Origin: Cyathus striatus
Lineage: Eukaryota > Basidiomycota > Agaricomycetes > Agaricales > Nidulariaceae
Reading direction: 5' to 3'
Assembly: GCA_025738555.1 (NCBI GenBank)
Contig: JAOVFP010000003.1
Coordinates: 992,001 to 1,056,000 of the forward strand
Length of the DNA stretch: 64,000 bases
Shown here: piece by piece, positions 20,582-32,910 of the stretch
Numbering within the stretch: the first letter of the stretch is position 1
Layout: every line of letters begins with the position of its first letter
The notes under the pieces: model-generated
What the model saw: the letters and a program-made list of their open reading frames with translations, nothing else
Databases searched by the model: none
Told to the model about the DNA's origin: nothing
Translations under genes and position numbers: made by a program

Positions 20582-22861
20582 TCATATGTTAATAATTGTA
20601 AGTTTTCTATCCAATAATATGTATGCCATTTTAATCATACAATTTCCAGGAACACGGTTACGACAAGTGGTATTTTGAGAATTTAACGTTGATGTACAGA
20701 TTAGTAGCAGTAGTTTACGAGGGAATATATGTTTTACGTGGATGAAATGAATAAATGAACGAAAGTCCAATCTGGTAATGTCCCGGGTAGCTCCGATATG
20801 TCTATTTGTTTTATTCGAGCATTCCCAGCAAACAAGAGGTCAGGGCAAGCTAATTTCGCACGTCCGCTTATCGAAACCACAATCTGATGCCAATCAGCAT
20901 CGCGTTTTCGGGGCTAATTAAACCGACGGACCCTATTGTACCAAAATACGCTCGACAACTTAAGCACTCGAGGCTGTCAGCTGAGAGCAAAAACCGTAAG
21001 ATTTCTTTCTAAGTCATTTTGTCAAACCTGGGACCTATACATATATACATAGGTGGACAAGCAGGCTTTACCGTGCTCACGAGGACAAACCTTTGTTATC
21101 TGCCCTCTAACTCCCCTGTGAATATATATTTTATTTCACAGTAAAATCTTATCTGGTGATATCATGAAAGGGTCATTCAGCATAAGGACACAATAAAACG
21201 GCTTGAAGAGCTCAAATCGGCTCTAATTGCTGATTGTATTTTGAATTCTCGTGCTCCGCTACGTGGCCTTGGATCACTCTTTCCTGTATTGTTGGTTGAA
21301 ATCAGCGTGTTATAAAGCTGTTGTTTGCTGGCTGCCGGTAAGTGCCTTGCATGCAGCAAGCTTGATGATCCGGGATGCTGCTTAGGCACACGCCCGTACT
21401 AAGCCTCTAACTAGTGATGCCCCTAATCAGCCCATGTTTCGATGTTATTTTTACCGTCCATACAGGCTAGAGTGTGAAGAAGGGGTTCCTTTCAGATAAG
21501 CTCCTGCATGATGTTCAACACCCATACCTCGCGATAACCAGGAATTGTGGAGTGAACCCATTCCATAAATCCACATGTAAACAAGAAGACTATACATTAC
21601 TCTGGCGGGCGCTTGAGGCAAGCAATTCTCTTTGTTGTCGTCGCCGCTGCCTAGGCCAGCAGACGACCAGTAGCCTACAACAACGTCAGACAGCGTCACA
21701 GATCATCACTTAAGTGCGCTCTTCGGGCGATGTTTAGACGAGCGGTAATAGCCGCCTAACATCACGAGGCAAATTGGTTCCGTCAACCCATCTCTGGATT
21801 AATGGAAAGCCAACATCCGACATACATACATCTACGCTTCTGAAATATGATCGAAACGGACTACATCCTCGCGGAATGACAGCGCAGTCACGTCTTTCTC
21901 GGGCCTCACTCCCCGCATACTTAGAGATAAGCCGAAATGGAAGAAATCCCGGGACAAACAGTACAATGACCATGAACCGCTAGTTCCATTTCAAACATGC
22001 TGTATTTGAATTCACAAGGTCAGAATTCCACCATGCTGTTGTTGGCAGGTAACCACAGTGTAACCACGTAGTAAATATAACGCATCCGTTTTCGCCACAC
22101 TTCTGGGATTACACTATATCCATGCACATCAACAGATTGTTCCAGACAGGACAAGCATGGACCACTTGATACCCAGGCGATAATCTTTTCCTTCGAAGCT
22201 CGGATCAATTTCACTGACTATATTCGTCGATCTTTTCATTGATAAGCGAGTAATTTATGGAATGTCGTAATATTCCCTGGCCTTAATTATCTTTCACCAT
22301 GCGGGCATGAGCTCGTAAAATAATAAAAACCTCAGACCCTACCTCAGACCCGTATTTCGATGCTTAACAATCATCCATTCCGTAAGACAAGACAACGAGA
22401 TCGCGATGTTCCATTAGTGTATCACGCTCGAGGTAAAGACGCGAACCAATTGGCATTCATTATCTGATCTATTCTATAATAATCTCCGCATATGCTTTCT
22501 GTGGTTACACGCGTGTTTTCTCCAGTAATCGATGCGAGAGATAGCCAAGCCTGGCTCCGTCGCCTGAGACTCTGAGCCCTACGCCGCTAAGCGACGGAAT
22601 ATAGCAGATGAGGTCATGAGTTCCCAACGCTACACATGGGTCAACAGCATTTTTGCATTTTAAAGTTTTGACTTCAAGTCCTCCCGATTTGACCATCAAT
22701 GGGAATCAATTCGAAGCCGCAGGTCCAGCCAATGCCTACAGCGGCTGTAGCACAGGCGTTGCTTTCAGATACCCATTGTATCAGTTAAGTGAGCTCGGTA
22801 CGCCAGACGGTCCGGAATCGAGATTAGCATGTGCCACAAACTTGGAGTGACGTCCGCGAGG
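20582..22861. other. intergenic, nothing recognised
   Basis: No ORF with a known motif and no splice chain that yields a credible protein. A tRNA-like look near 22535-22640 was rejected. Confidence 0.5.
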
Positions 22862-22868
22862 TATAAAA
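22862..22868 (+). promoter_or_regulatory. TATA box of the cysteine-rich gene
   Basis: TATAAAA 129 bp before the ATG at 22991, followed by a CT-rich leader with repeated TCTCAGCTA-like words. Confidence 0.55.
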
Positions 22869-22990
22869 CCTCTCGTTTTTTGGTGTATGCAGCAGCCCCA
22901 GTTTATCCACCCTCTCAGCTACGTTCTCAACTACCATCTCAGCTAATACTACTACTCTCTCAACCTCCACAACAACTCTTTACTACAAAC

Positions 22991-23511
22991 ATGTGCAAGC
23001 TTCGCCAGTAAGTTTCTTCCACTGGTCGCGCATTTTCTAACCGTTTCCCCTCATAGAATAAGATACATATACGCCAGCTGCAACCACATGTACGCTCTGG
23101 TAAGTTTCTTAGCCTAGGTGATGATATCATCAACTAATGTCACTTGGAATAGCCAGACGAATTGGTTAGTTATACGGTCTTCTAGTTAATTTCAGGAGAC
23201 GTATCTAACGCTTAATAGATTGTGTGCGAAGATCGCTACTGCAAATTTAGCACTACGCATCCGGCGAACTGTGGTCCTAATTGTAGAACAACATGTTGGC
23301 AATAGTAAGCGTTAGCCTTTCAGAATGAAAGATCGATCATATACTTATACTTTCTTAGCAAACAGTTCCCAGAACAATATGGTGGGTGGCATTGGCCTGA
23401 TTATACCCGTACACGATAATTCATGTTTTAATTTCCATAGATCTCACAAAGCAATCATTATGCCCACGGTGCCTGCAACAGGGTGGCACTTCTGGCGGTG
23501 GCCAACAGTAG
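22991..23511 (+). CDS. cysteine-rich 83-aa protein in six tiny exons
   Basis: Exons 22991-23007, 23057-23099, 23153-23164 (12 nt), 23219-23304, 23359-23381 and 23441-23511. All five introns are GT-AG, 49-59 nt, and phases close exactly to 84 codons with stop. The protein starts MCKLRQIRYIYASC, continues PDELIVCEDRYCKFS, HPANCGPNCRTTCWQY and ends KQSLCPRCLQQGG. It has 9 Cys (2, 14, 27, 32, 42, 46, 50, 68, 71) and His16 and His38: a likely zinc-binding or disulfide-bonded miniprotein. I recall similar short proteins (MCK/MCR start, CKFS..HP..C, CWQY.QFPEQY, CP.C) in agaric genomes, of unknown role. No signal peptide is seen, which favours a cytosolic or nuclear zinc protein. It is invisible to simple ORF calling. 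Confidence 0.85.
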
Positions 23512-26500
23512 ACTTGGACCCAACATTAGAGTTTGATTAGAGATTAAAGCGTGTCATATATAATGTAGTCATGTATCTGCCTGTATGTCTTGTAATACGC
23601 ACCAAAATGTAATTGTTACTAATTCTGTGGAACTGAACGATGTTACTGATCATTCAACTTGACAATGGTCATTTGAGCTCCATTGATGGTGATTCGTTAA
23701 CAGCTACAGTTATCGAGATAAAGTCCTCGGAATTTGCATGATAAAACCCGATAAACGCTTCGAGGTATTGTTTATCGCGTGGGATCCACGTGTACTATAA
23801 ATGTTGCAGCCTGTCGACTGTTGAAAGGAAAGATTTTAGATCGATTATCCCTGCAAGAAAAGCTTCCGTGCCATCTAATCAGGACAAGCGTGACCATGTG
23901 ATATGAAATCTTATGAAATGCATCAAGAGTTGACCTGGTCGCGTAAAAGGTTTACGTACACGGTGCAGGCAAATGAACCTGGGATGGTGAGAGATGTGGG
24001 GTAGAAAACAGGCGCAGGAACAAAGGCGCTGTGGAGACGAAGCTGTAGGCGCGAGTCACATAGCTCGAAGGTGAGAGAAATATCCAAGGAGACCAGTTCT
24101 AAGTAACTGGGTCACACGCATTGGTTGGGGCTGTCGGTCCTAACCCCGGCATCTGCTAGTGTTTCGCGGGAAGCTTGATCCTAAATATAACTGATTAGAA
24201 GTGAAGCGGTGCTCTACAACGATCGTAAATCTTGAAGCTTGTAGATTATAATCTAAGCGATTCAGAGTGGGTGTCAGTGAACGCCCACATACTTGATACA
24301 ACTTGTGGACCCATAGTCCCTGTCTTCTGGAAGAAGAAATGGCAATAACACCAGAAAAGTGAATCTTTTAATATACGCAAAATTACCGCGATAGCACGGC
24401 AGCAGTTGTGCGCGAAGAGCCGAACCAAGTGCCACAAACATACAGCACTCGTTCCATCTTACTGACGCGCAGTTTGAAAGCGGAACACGGTCCAGGGCCA
24501 TTGATCTTGCATTTATCGCTGACACATGTCTACAGCCGCATGGATCTCACGTAAAACCTGACTCGAATTCCATCGAAATTACGCGAACGAGTAAAATATA
24601 CGAATAACACTTATACTTTGGCACCTTCGGTGATCGATGAAAGCCAGGAAGCCACGAGTCCTTGGCTAACGTTTCAATTTCGGATCAATATTGTATAACA
24701 CGGAGGTTCTAGAGAGCTATAGAAAAAAATTATGAACAAAGGAGCCGTCTATAGAGAGAATGGATTAAGCCGAAAAACTGATGGAATTTCGACGACGATA
24801 AGACAAGATTTGATGCATTAAAAATCCGATAGACAGCACTCGCTGTTTAACACTATTGATAAAAAGCGTCTAAACAGAGCCACATGAGCTTTCGAGGCGA
24901 ACGATAAATGCCTCGTGTAAAACGGTATGTGGAAACCGAAAACCGATAAGTAAATATATTCTGACCTAACTGGTTATGTAGAATGTCAGCGTATGGGTGC
25001 ATCCAAGTACATGTGTCTGTGGGCTTCGAAAGCCCGAAATAAAAGTTCCGGTCCCAATAATGTGAACGCCTCGGTTCCCTGTGCGGTGTGAAGGAGCTGA
25101 GGGAGCTCGTTAGGGGTATGTTTTCCGCCGAGAGCAAACAAATCCCATCGGAACGGAACTCCTTTAATCAAGGAGGGATTATAAGTAATTAGGCAATTGC
25201 CGGTTTGGCCTTGACAGCTTCAACCGCGTCATTAAGCACGGCCACTTGTAAGTTTATCTCCGCGAATTTCGTCGCTATTAGTAACCCAACAATGTCTCAA
25301 CTTCGCAAGACAGCACCCACCGCAAATTGCCGACGTTGTACTGACGTCGCGAATATATCCTTAATACTGATGGTTCAGTAGTAAGTAAACTAATGAGAAA
25401 CGAACACCTACAAAGTAGAAGGCTATCCTTAATAATCGGAAATGTGCGTCCATTGTGGCGGTATCGATCATCTACTATCATAATTACCAGTGTGAGCACT
25501 TGAGCTCTCAACGTTGGAGATAAGTGTATGGAGTAATCCTTATCTCGGTCAATTTACAGGTCCTTGCAATAGAAACGTTCTTACGTGGTTCCTACGTATA
25601 AATATTCGGCGCCAGAGGCAGAAATAGAAAATATATCTTCGAAACTGTTTGATGGATAATCACGTGATGGTCTCGTTCTGGAATACAACAGCCGGTAGTC
25701 AATTGATCACCGATGACTAACACAACAGCCATTAAAATTGATACCGGTGACCCATGCGCGAGAGTGATACGAGAATTGGATTACAGGAATTATCTGACGG
25801 ACTAGTTTGAGTATATTGAACCTATATCGGCCTGGGTACCATAAATAGTAATAGTTACAGAATGTAAACATTTGATAAACTGTAAATGGGAGACATAAAT
25901 GAGGTGAGGGTCGAGACTGTCTTTCATGCACAACCCTGATTCTTGGATGGTACACCGTTGACCATGAATCGTCCAATGACCAGTACACTTCGTGTAAAGA
26001 CAATTCCCCATTGACTTCATTAATTCCAACTTAATTCGAAACGAATAACTAAATTTCAGAATCTGCAGTGCGTTTCATGTAGCAGTAGTGAATTAGAAGC
26101 CGATGTAGTATAATGATGAGTTATACTGCATAAACATATGCTAAGAGCTATTACCTATCCCTATAAAGTTGACATGGTCATCATAATCATAAATAGCCCA
26201 CTGCAATAAACTCATCATACCTAAGAAGCTTGTAAGAAAGCCTAAAAAAAGTCGTTGTACCATATCCTCCAATATACATATTATATCACGCGCTCCAAAG
26301 GTGAGGTTGAAGCCTATTGAAGCCCAGCGCACAGAGTATAGCGTGAGGATCAGGCACTTGGACAGCGCAGTGGGCGCACTCAGTCACACACGATTAGTAA
26401 GCGATTGAGCGGCAGCGAGTTTATCTTGATTTAGAAGATCACTATGCGATGTGACGTCATGAGTCAATGGCTGTCGCAGCAGTATCGATCATTTAAATTG

Positions 26501-26642
26501 AGTACGTGTACTGTATTATATACATTTAGTATACATACCCAAAGTAGTGCCGAGGCCCACTCGACAATAGGTACAAATTGGATCTGACTCCCGCAGGACT
26601 CTCAGTCTTTCACTCGCTCTGTTCTTTCCATTCGACTCAATA
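23512..26642. other. intergenic, about 3.1 kb, nothing recognised
   Basis: Only short ORFs on both strands without motifs. No TIRs, no RNA gene seen. The last 200 bp are the likely promoter of the HMG-box gene (TATA-like ATTATATACA near 26513). Confidence 0.5.
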
Positions 26643-27717
26643 ATGTCATATAATCCATATAATCCTGTATTTTATTATTCTGAAGATCAATTCTATCTGG
26701 TCTCTAATGATCCTCAACCGCCGAGCAATGATAGGGAAGGTAAGAGGTGGCTTGCAGGTCTTACTTCTTATATATGTTCTCATTACATCCTATACAGACA
26801 ACACCGTTCAGCCCTCACTTATCTATCAGTCGCCCGAAGACCACTTTCCTAGGCTTTTGCTGCCTTCAAATATCACTAGTGCCTCACATTATCTGACTAG
26901 TACAAGCCAAGTCCCGCCTGTTCACGAATCAAATCATGAGACTTCAATATTTGAAAGATTGGTGGATGATGGAAATACGATGTTTCGAGATAATGGCAAT
27001 GGTAAGAGGGTAATTGTTTCGTATTGATACGTTTCTTGATTATCCAACTACAGATGATCCATATGACTCGATGATTTTCGAATCCGAATATGATATTGAG
27101 AATGACGATAACGGAAATATTGATCCAGCCCTTCTTCCATCGACATCCACCATAACAACCAGTCCACAAGTCAATAACAACAGTGAGGATGACTTCAGTG
27201 ATATTAAAATTCCACCAAGGACAGTGATAGAGCCCGGAAGCCAAGGCGAGTCTCATACATCTCTTGGCTCGAATACCCAGTAAGAGTTGTACTTTAGAGG
27301 ACAAAGACCTTATAGCCGATGTTCAAAGAAAAGTCAAGATAGGCAAGAGGCCGTCAAATTCATTCATGATTTATGCGGGCATACGCAGGAAAGAATTTAG
27401 TGCAGCCAATCAAAATTCTCTCATAACAGGCCGTGTCAGTAAGCTTCTAAGCAAAGAATGGAGCGCGCTTCCGCAAGTAAGCAATAGTTCTTCATATGTG
27501 GACAGTCATGTTATTAATTGGTTTCCAGGAGGAAAAGAATTACTACCAGAATTTGCGTAAGACTGTGGTACTTGATCAGCATAAGATTTTAAACCCTGGA
27601 TACGCATATACTCGTAAACCCAACGGCTGTGGAAAGAATTACAAGGGGAAGGGGAAAGGAAAGGGCTCTAAAGCCAAGGCTGAAGTACTTTCCAAAGAAA
27701 AGCCTAGGTCCTCTTGA
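26643..27717 (+). CDS. HMG-box transcription factor (287 aa, 5 exons)
   Basis: Exons 26643-26739, 26798-27001, 27054-27279, 27329-27476 and 27529-27717, with introns of 49-58 nt. Phases close to 288 codons. Residues 1-175 are a low-complexity Ser/Asn/Asp-rich region with acidic clusters (a possible activation region). Residues about 180-256 form an HMG box of the MATA_HMG type: GKRPSNSFMIYAG, RVSKLLSKEWSAL, EEKNYYQNLRK, LDQHKILNPGYAYTRKP. A basic tail (KGKGKGKGSKAK) follows. It should bind the DNA minor groove in the nucleus. Relatives control mating or fruiting in fungi, but this copy's target is unknown. The third intron ends in the weaker CAAAG and is the least certain join. Confidence 0.85.
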
Positions 27718-28962
27718 TTTCCTTTCAGAGTTGTATGAGATTCCTTATTCTTTAAATATTTGAGGAAATGCTTGATATTTTGTTCACAGTAGACACCATT
27801 TGCTTGGACATTTCATGGAACACTGTATTTCTCATTTTATTATTGCTGACAATACGCACATTATAAACACTATATAAATAGTTAGATATAGTATTGTACA
27901 TTTTAGGTATTGTACGATTTCAATGCAGTTGTACCTTGGTTATCCCATGTTAGTTATTTGTTCCGTGAATGTGAGTTTTGCAGCTATTGTGATATTAGCA
28001 TAACATACCTAGGTACAGGCAAGCACTTGAAGTACAGTTCGTAACGAATTGAAGCCTCGAGAGCAATTTCATTCCCCGGTCCCTGCACACCGACTGAGAT
28101 ACTCATATGGAAAGCATAGATACCATGATGGACAACGCTGGGACGTTAGCCTGCTTTGTATATCTGTAAATATATGTGAGTAATGCATAGCTGGGAATGG
28201 TGAATTGAAGAAAGAACTGCCTATCAATGCTATAAATTGCAAGTCGCAACTAAGTGTTTCCCGACTCGCTCCGACTACATGATTACATCATGTATAACTT
28301 ACAGTGACCTTCGAAAATTCTCGAAATAGGGTTCCGACACTCTGAGTGGTATAGTTGCAAATTTTCAAAGACCTATTGAATATTATACCATTTCTCATGG
28401 GTTGCATTACTTTGTCGAGACACAGCGCTTTCCGACTCGCTCCGATTACATAAGTACACAAAATAGAATAGAACACGTCAGCCATTCAAGATGGCGAGGA
28501 TGAATGTCAAGGTCAAGGTTACGGGACGTTCAACAAGGCTCAGTTGACGATGAATCAGGCGAGAAACGAGTATTCAGGACGGAATGCACGCTTTGATTCG
28601 GCTAGGAAAAATACAAGAGGTGCGTAGACTACTTAATGTAGTACTTTGGTAGTACTACTACTAGTAGGCGCTTGAATCTGCACACGTACTCATGTGACTT
28701 GACCATCACAAGGAAGACTTTGGGAAGACTGCAAGGAAGCTCAAAGTAGGAAGGAGGAGAAGGACGACACCTCTTTTAATGTCGAAGAGCTGTCTTTGAG
28801 GATGAACTTCAGAAAACAAGACTGGTTCAAGACTGAATTTCCTTGTTCCAAGTATATCGCCTAGTAAACTACGTGGTATGTATACGACGGCATTTAAGTA
28901 GCACTAAGTACATACTTAAGTATGATAATAATGCGCTTAAGCGGCGACGCGCGGCCACTAGC
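27718..28962. other. intergenic, nothing recognised
   Basis: Contains a short direct repeat (TTTCCGACTCGCTCCGA-like) at about 28258 and 28429. No gene seen. Confidence 0.5.
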
Positions 28963-31957
28963 TCTGCGGCCGGCCCGCTCGATTGCATGAGCTTGGAAAT
29001 GTTTACCATCAAGCCCCAAGTCAAACAAAGAGGTTGCAAGCCGACATTGGACGCCCCTCCCACCGCCCTCTTCTTTCATCACACGCTCTCATCAAACTCC
29101 TTATCGCCACTTTCCTTTACCCGTGCCAAACCAAAATATGAACTGATAAGCCTCTCACCGGTGCACGACCGATACGCCTAACGATTCTGAACCACTCGCT
29201 AGACAGATAGAGCATCTCCAACAATGCAAGCTCATCTACGAGGAGCAAATACGAAAAGAATCGATCAAATCTCAAGAAAACATTAGCTCGCCATAGAGAG
29301 CTACATGCTGGTGTTTTGTTTCATAGCATGATTGTAACAGTTTGGAGTGTGCTGAATCGGTGAGTTAGTTTCTTCTATGCTTCTGTTTTGGTGGGGTGGG
29401 GGTGTGGCGTGGTTTCGTATCGTCGTTTTGTGCGTGTTGGAGATGATGATAGGGGGTGCGGGGGACAGGTTTAGGTGCCAGTTGTTGTATGGCCAGGGAA
29501 TGTTGGGGATGGAGACGGAGCGAAAACGCGCTATTGGATGGTTTTACTGGATGTCGATAACTGCTTCACGATGTGTTATGGTACGACCCGAGTGGGGCGA
29601 CATAGCTGGGTGTGCTGTGCAGTGCCCGTCTACAGAATGACTTGCTTCTGCCTCCTGTCCTGTGTAGATCGATGCCTTCGGTTCCACAACCATGATCAGC
29701 GGTACCTCTGGATCGTACTTTGACCCATGCCCAAAGTCATACCTTCGTCTTTTCTTCCATCCGTCTGGAATGCGCAGCTTGGGATATGCGGTGATGCAAT
29801 GGCTCGTGGTTGGATTTGTCCCTGCGTAGGAAGCTGCGTGTTGTGGTAGAGGCGCTTGGGGGTGCTTGCTTGGCGGCGGGCGTTCAGGCCACACACGCAC
29901 TTTGTCGTTTTTGGTTACTTTGGTCCGAAGACATGTTTCCTGGGTTATGCTTTGACCTTCCTTTGTCACGCTTCCCTCTCCCTTTGCACTTCGTGCCCCT
30001 CTATCTCAATTCGCACCCTTCCTCTCCCGCTACGGTCTTGATTCATTACTTAGAGTCTGACTGGACTTTGTCGGGGCTGCTACTGGTGTGCGGGATGGAG
30101 ATTAGAAAGTTGGGATGTGCGATACTACTGCCTGTACGTACATGCACCTCGCATCTGGCGTGTTTCAGGTGCTGGTGATGGTGTGGTCCTGAAGAGGATC
30201 GGATGTTCATGGTACGGCTCGAGCCTGCTCCGCAGAGGCGTACCCCAGCTTTTGCGTACTCTGCCGGCTCTTTACCGTACAATGCTCTCCGGGCATGGTG
30301 GGTTGGCTAGTTGGCTCAGGTCCATGCCAGCTATCATGGTGATATATGCTTCAATCCTTAATTCTTCTCTAAGGCTATCTCTCTCTCTCACGTCTCTCAC
30401 TTTGCCTTTTGCACACCGTCGGAGAGGACGGTATGGATTTAGAAGTTTATCGTTCTGGTTCTGCGTTTTCGTTGAAGCTCGGGTGCTGGGATGCTGGTGC
30501 TTGTACGTGTACCTGGCACCTAGTGGACTTCCGGCAAGTGGTATTAGTGCTGGAGTTTGAATCCTCGTTTAAGTGCTGAGGAGAGTGGCTCCTGGTGCTG
30601 CTCGAGGCCTCGTAGGGTCTTACCTAGGGTTTTATCTCTGCTGGCGCTTTGTCATGGCCTTGTGCCCGCTTTTCGTTTTCTCTGCCCCTTTACCACGCAA
30701 AGCTTTCGGGCACGATGAGCTGGTCGCTTCTAGACTCTGGATGGTGTTTGGTCAGTGTGCCTCGGGCGCCGGCTGTAGGGGGGTGTGCGCTTTGGGGCCT
30801 TTTCGCCTCCGTTTCCCGTTTCACGTTGTTCTCTTCTTATGCGTGCTCCTCCCTCTCTCTCCCCTTGCTCTCCCCCTACGTGATTTTACACTTCAGCTTC
30901 GTTTTGAATGTGCTCCTTCGAAGCTCGCAGACTGTAGTTTGTGATATGCATCCCTAGCTTCGTCGTGGAGCCTGTCGTGCTTGGTAGCTGGTTGTTCGCT
31001 ATGGGCAAGAGAGCGCTTCCGAAGGGCTGGAGATGTGTTTTGACGCTTGCGCGATCGAAACGACGCTTTGAGGGTCTCAGATAGCTGGGTTCCTAATACT
31101 GAGGACGCTCAGGCTGTCGATATGCATTGTGCGCCGGTGTTCTGATACCGCTTCTGCGTGAATTGTTCGTAGAGCATCGATGGGATGGGGTTGGGCATGA
31201 GAGTACATGTACCCTATGCTGTGGAGTGTCTGTACCCCATCTACGTGATGCTACGCCTGCCGTTCTGTTCCTCGTGGTGGATGGTACCTGTTCAAAAGTT
31301 CGGGGCGAGTTACTTACCTGTTCGCGCTGGAGAACTATGTCTCACTGGATGTGTTTGCGTGCGGGTTTTGTCGGTCTCGTGGAGAACAGAGTGAAGGCTT
31401 GTGTTTTAGCAGTGACCCGACTACGCTGTAGAGTGTCTTTTATGTCCCATGTAATGCTTCTGCTCACCGTTATGTCATGTTACCAGTTCAATTCCAGAGG
31501 CTTACTGTGATTGCTGTTGTCAAACGAATTCATCCCGCATCGTGCTATCTCCAAGAGTTAAGTTGCGGTGGTGCCAGTCTGATATGTTCCACTTCGGTGC
31601 TTCAAGCTTTATCTTCGGCGCTTACACGATCTCTTAATGGGGACGTGCATACTTACATACCTGCAGCTTCGTTGCAGAATGCAACAAAACCTCGTTTGCA
31701 TTGTGTTCAGATAACACCAAGACATACTATTTCGTATTTCACTTAGCCTTCTATCTTCTATTTCTGCTCGACTCTGGGCTTCTCGGACCGACACATGAGA
31801 GTCTATTTAAAGCAGAATGGCATGGTACAGCATTTGACAAATAGGTACATTGCATCCACAGCCTTCACTGCATACACATCGACGAGCCCCAGTTGTCTCG
31901 TATTTCGTTCAACTCCTCACTACTCTTGTTTAAACATTTCATATCCATTTTGGAGAT
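28963..31957 (+). repeat. modular repeat, unit A (about 3 kb)
   Basis: Starts near AAATGTTTACCATCAAGCCC with a sequence shared with units B (36552) and C (59196), including CAAACAAAGAGGTTGCAA and AGATAGAGCATCTCCAACAATG. The plus strand is G/T-rich. Internal modules recur about every 400 bp. Their marks are GTGCTGAGGA, CTCGAGGCC..TAGGGT and GTACGTG.ACCT.GCA (two modules at about 30200-30960). It ends at the ATG of the kinase-like gene. ORFs are short and not conserved between units, so it is treated as non-coding or long dead. Confidence 0.65.
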
Positions 31958-32910
31958 ATGTTCAACGCAGCTACGAACTTTGACATACAGAATGGAGTAA
32001 TCATCGAGATGAGGGACAACACCAAGCTGTGTGAGCAGCTTAATCGTCATCCGGTAATCACTGGCTCATCGTAAGCGCTAGATGCTAAGAAACTACTAAA
32101 TCCTGCCAGAGACACTCAATTGTCCAACGTGAGGAAGCTATATATAGTATGCATATCATTACGCCAACTCTTACTCTGCTTTTCTCAAAGTATCGATGTA
32201 TTCGAAGGGGACATTCACTTGCAGGAACAAATATGGAGCATCGATAATTATGGGAGGGCTGGAGATGAGTATGTAGTTGAAGTATCAGGAGATAGCAAGA
32301 ATAAGGTGGCGAGAATATATCAGGGGCGAGATGCATATGTTGTAAGTCGATGATTGGTTACGTTATACGTTACTGAAATTGCCATAGCTGTTCAAAAGGG
32401 AACTGGAAGTTCTTTCTAAACTGTGGTATATCAGATAATATCCAGATTATGTTCCGAAGATGACAAGTATCATTTAGGCCCCATCCTAGGATTCGTCAAA
32501 TATTTGGCGTGTATGAATCGAACGACATCTTAGGCCTCGTATATCGTGATGACGGTACTAGCACACTTGTAAGTTCTGATATGAGCTGACCGCCTGACGC
32601 TATTGTAGGTATGCGTAGAAGGTACGGAGAATACGTGCTTTATCTTAACACATTACAACGCGCTGCGTTCTCTATGATATATGTGAGTGCACGTTTCTCA
32701 TCATAAAAGCAATCGATAACAATGCTCAGACATCAGGTTACGTGGTCAGGAGCTTGTATTCAAATGATATAAATATTGTCTCAACACTCCGTCTGTCAGG
32801 ATACGATTTCCTATTTAGAACCGAAAATTGGCGGCTATTTACAACATTATACCTCCCACGGAGGACTTCATGATACGCTACTTCAACCTGCACAAGGCTT
32901 TGATATATAA
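31958..32910 (+). pseudogene. truncated kinase-like gene, copy A
   Basis: Starts MFNAATNFDIQNGV, a start type I know from multigene families of agarics. Recognisable exons follow with small introns: DAKKLLNPARDTQLSN, GDIHLQEQIW..YVVEVSG, ARIYQGRDAYV, LFKRELEVLSKLW, HPRIRQIFGVYESND and RRRYGEYVLYLNTLQ. These match an N-terminal kinase-like fold (a hydrophobic strand, a conserved W.HP step). The last shared exon (DTISYLEPKIGG) runs into TAA at 32908, where copy B goes on for another 1.6 kb, so this copy is cut short. The first exon junction does not close in phase. Confidence 0.6.

Noticed and set aside
22535..22640. Possible tRNA-like region
   Set aside because: An AGCCAAGC box and an anticodon-like loop can be imagined, but no acceptor stem pairs and no GGTTCGA-type T arm is present.
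29544..29969. 141-aa minus-strand frame in modular repeat unit A
   Set aside because: The matching place in unit C gives a different, broken frame, so it is not conserved coding.
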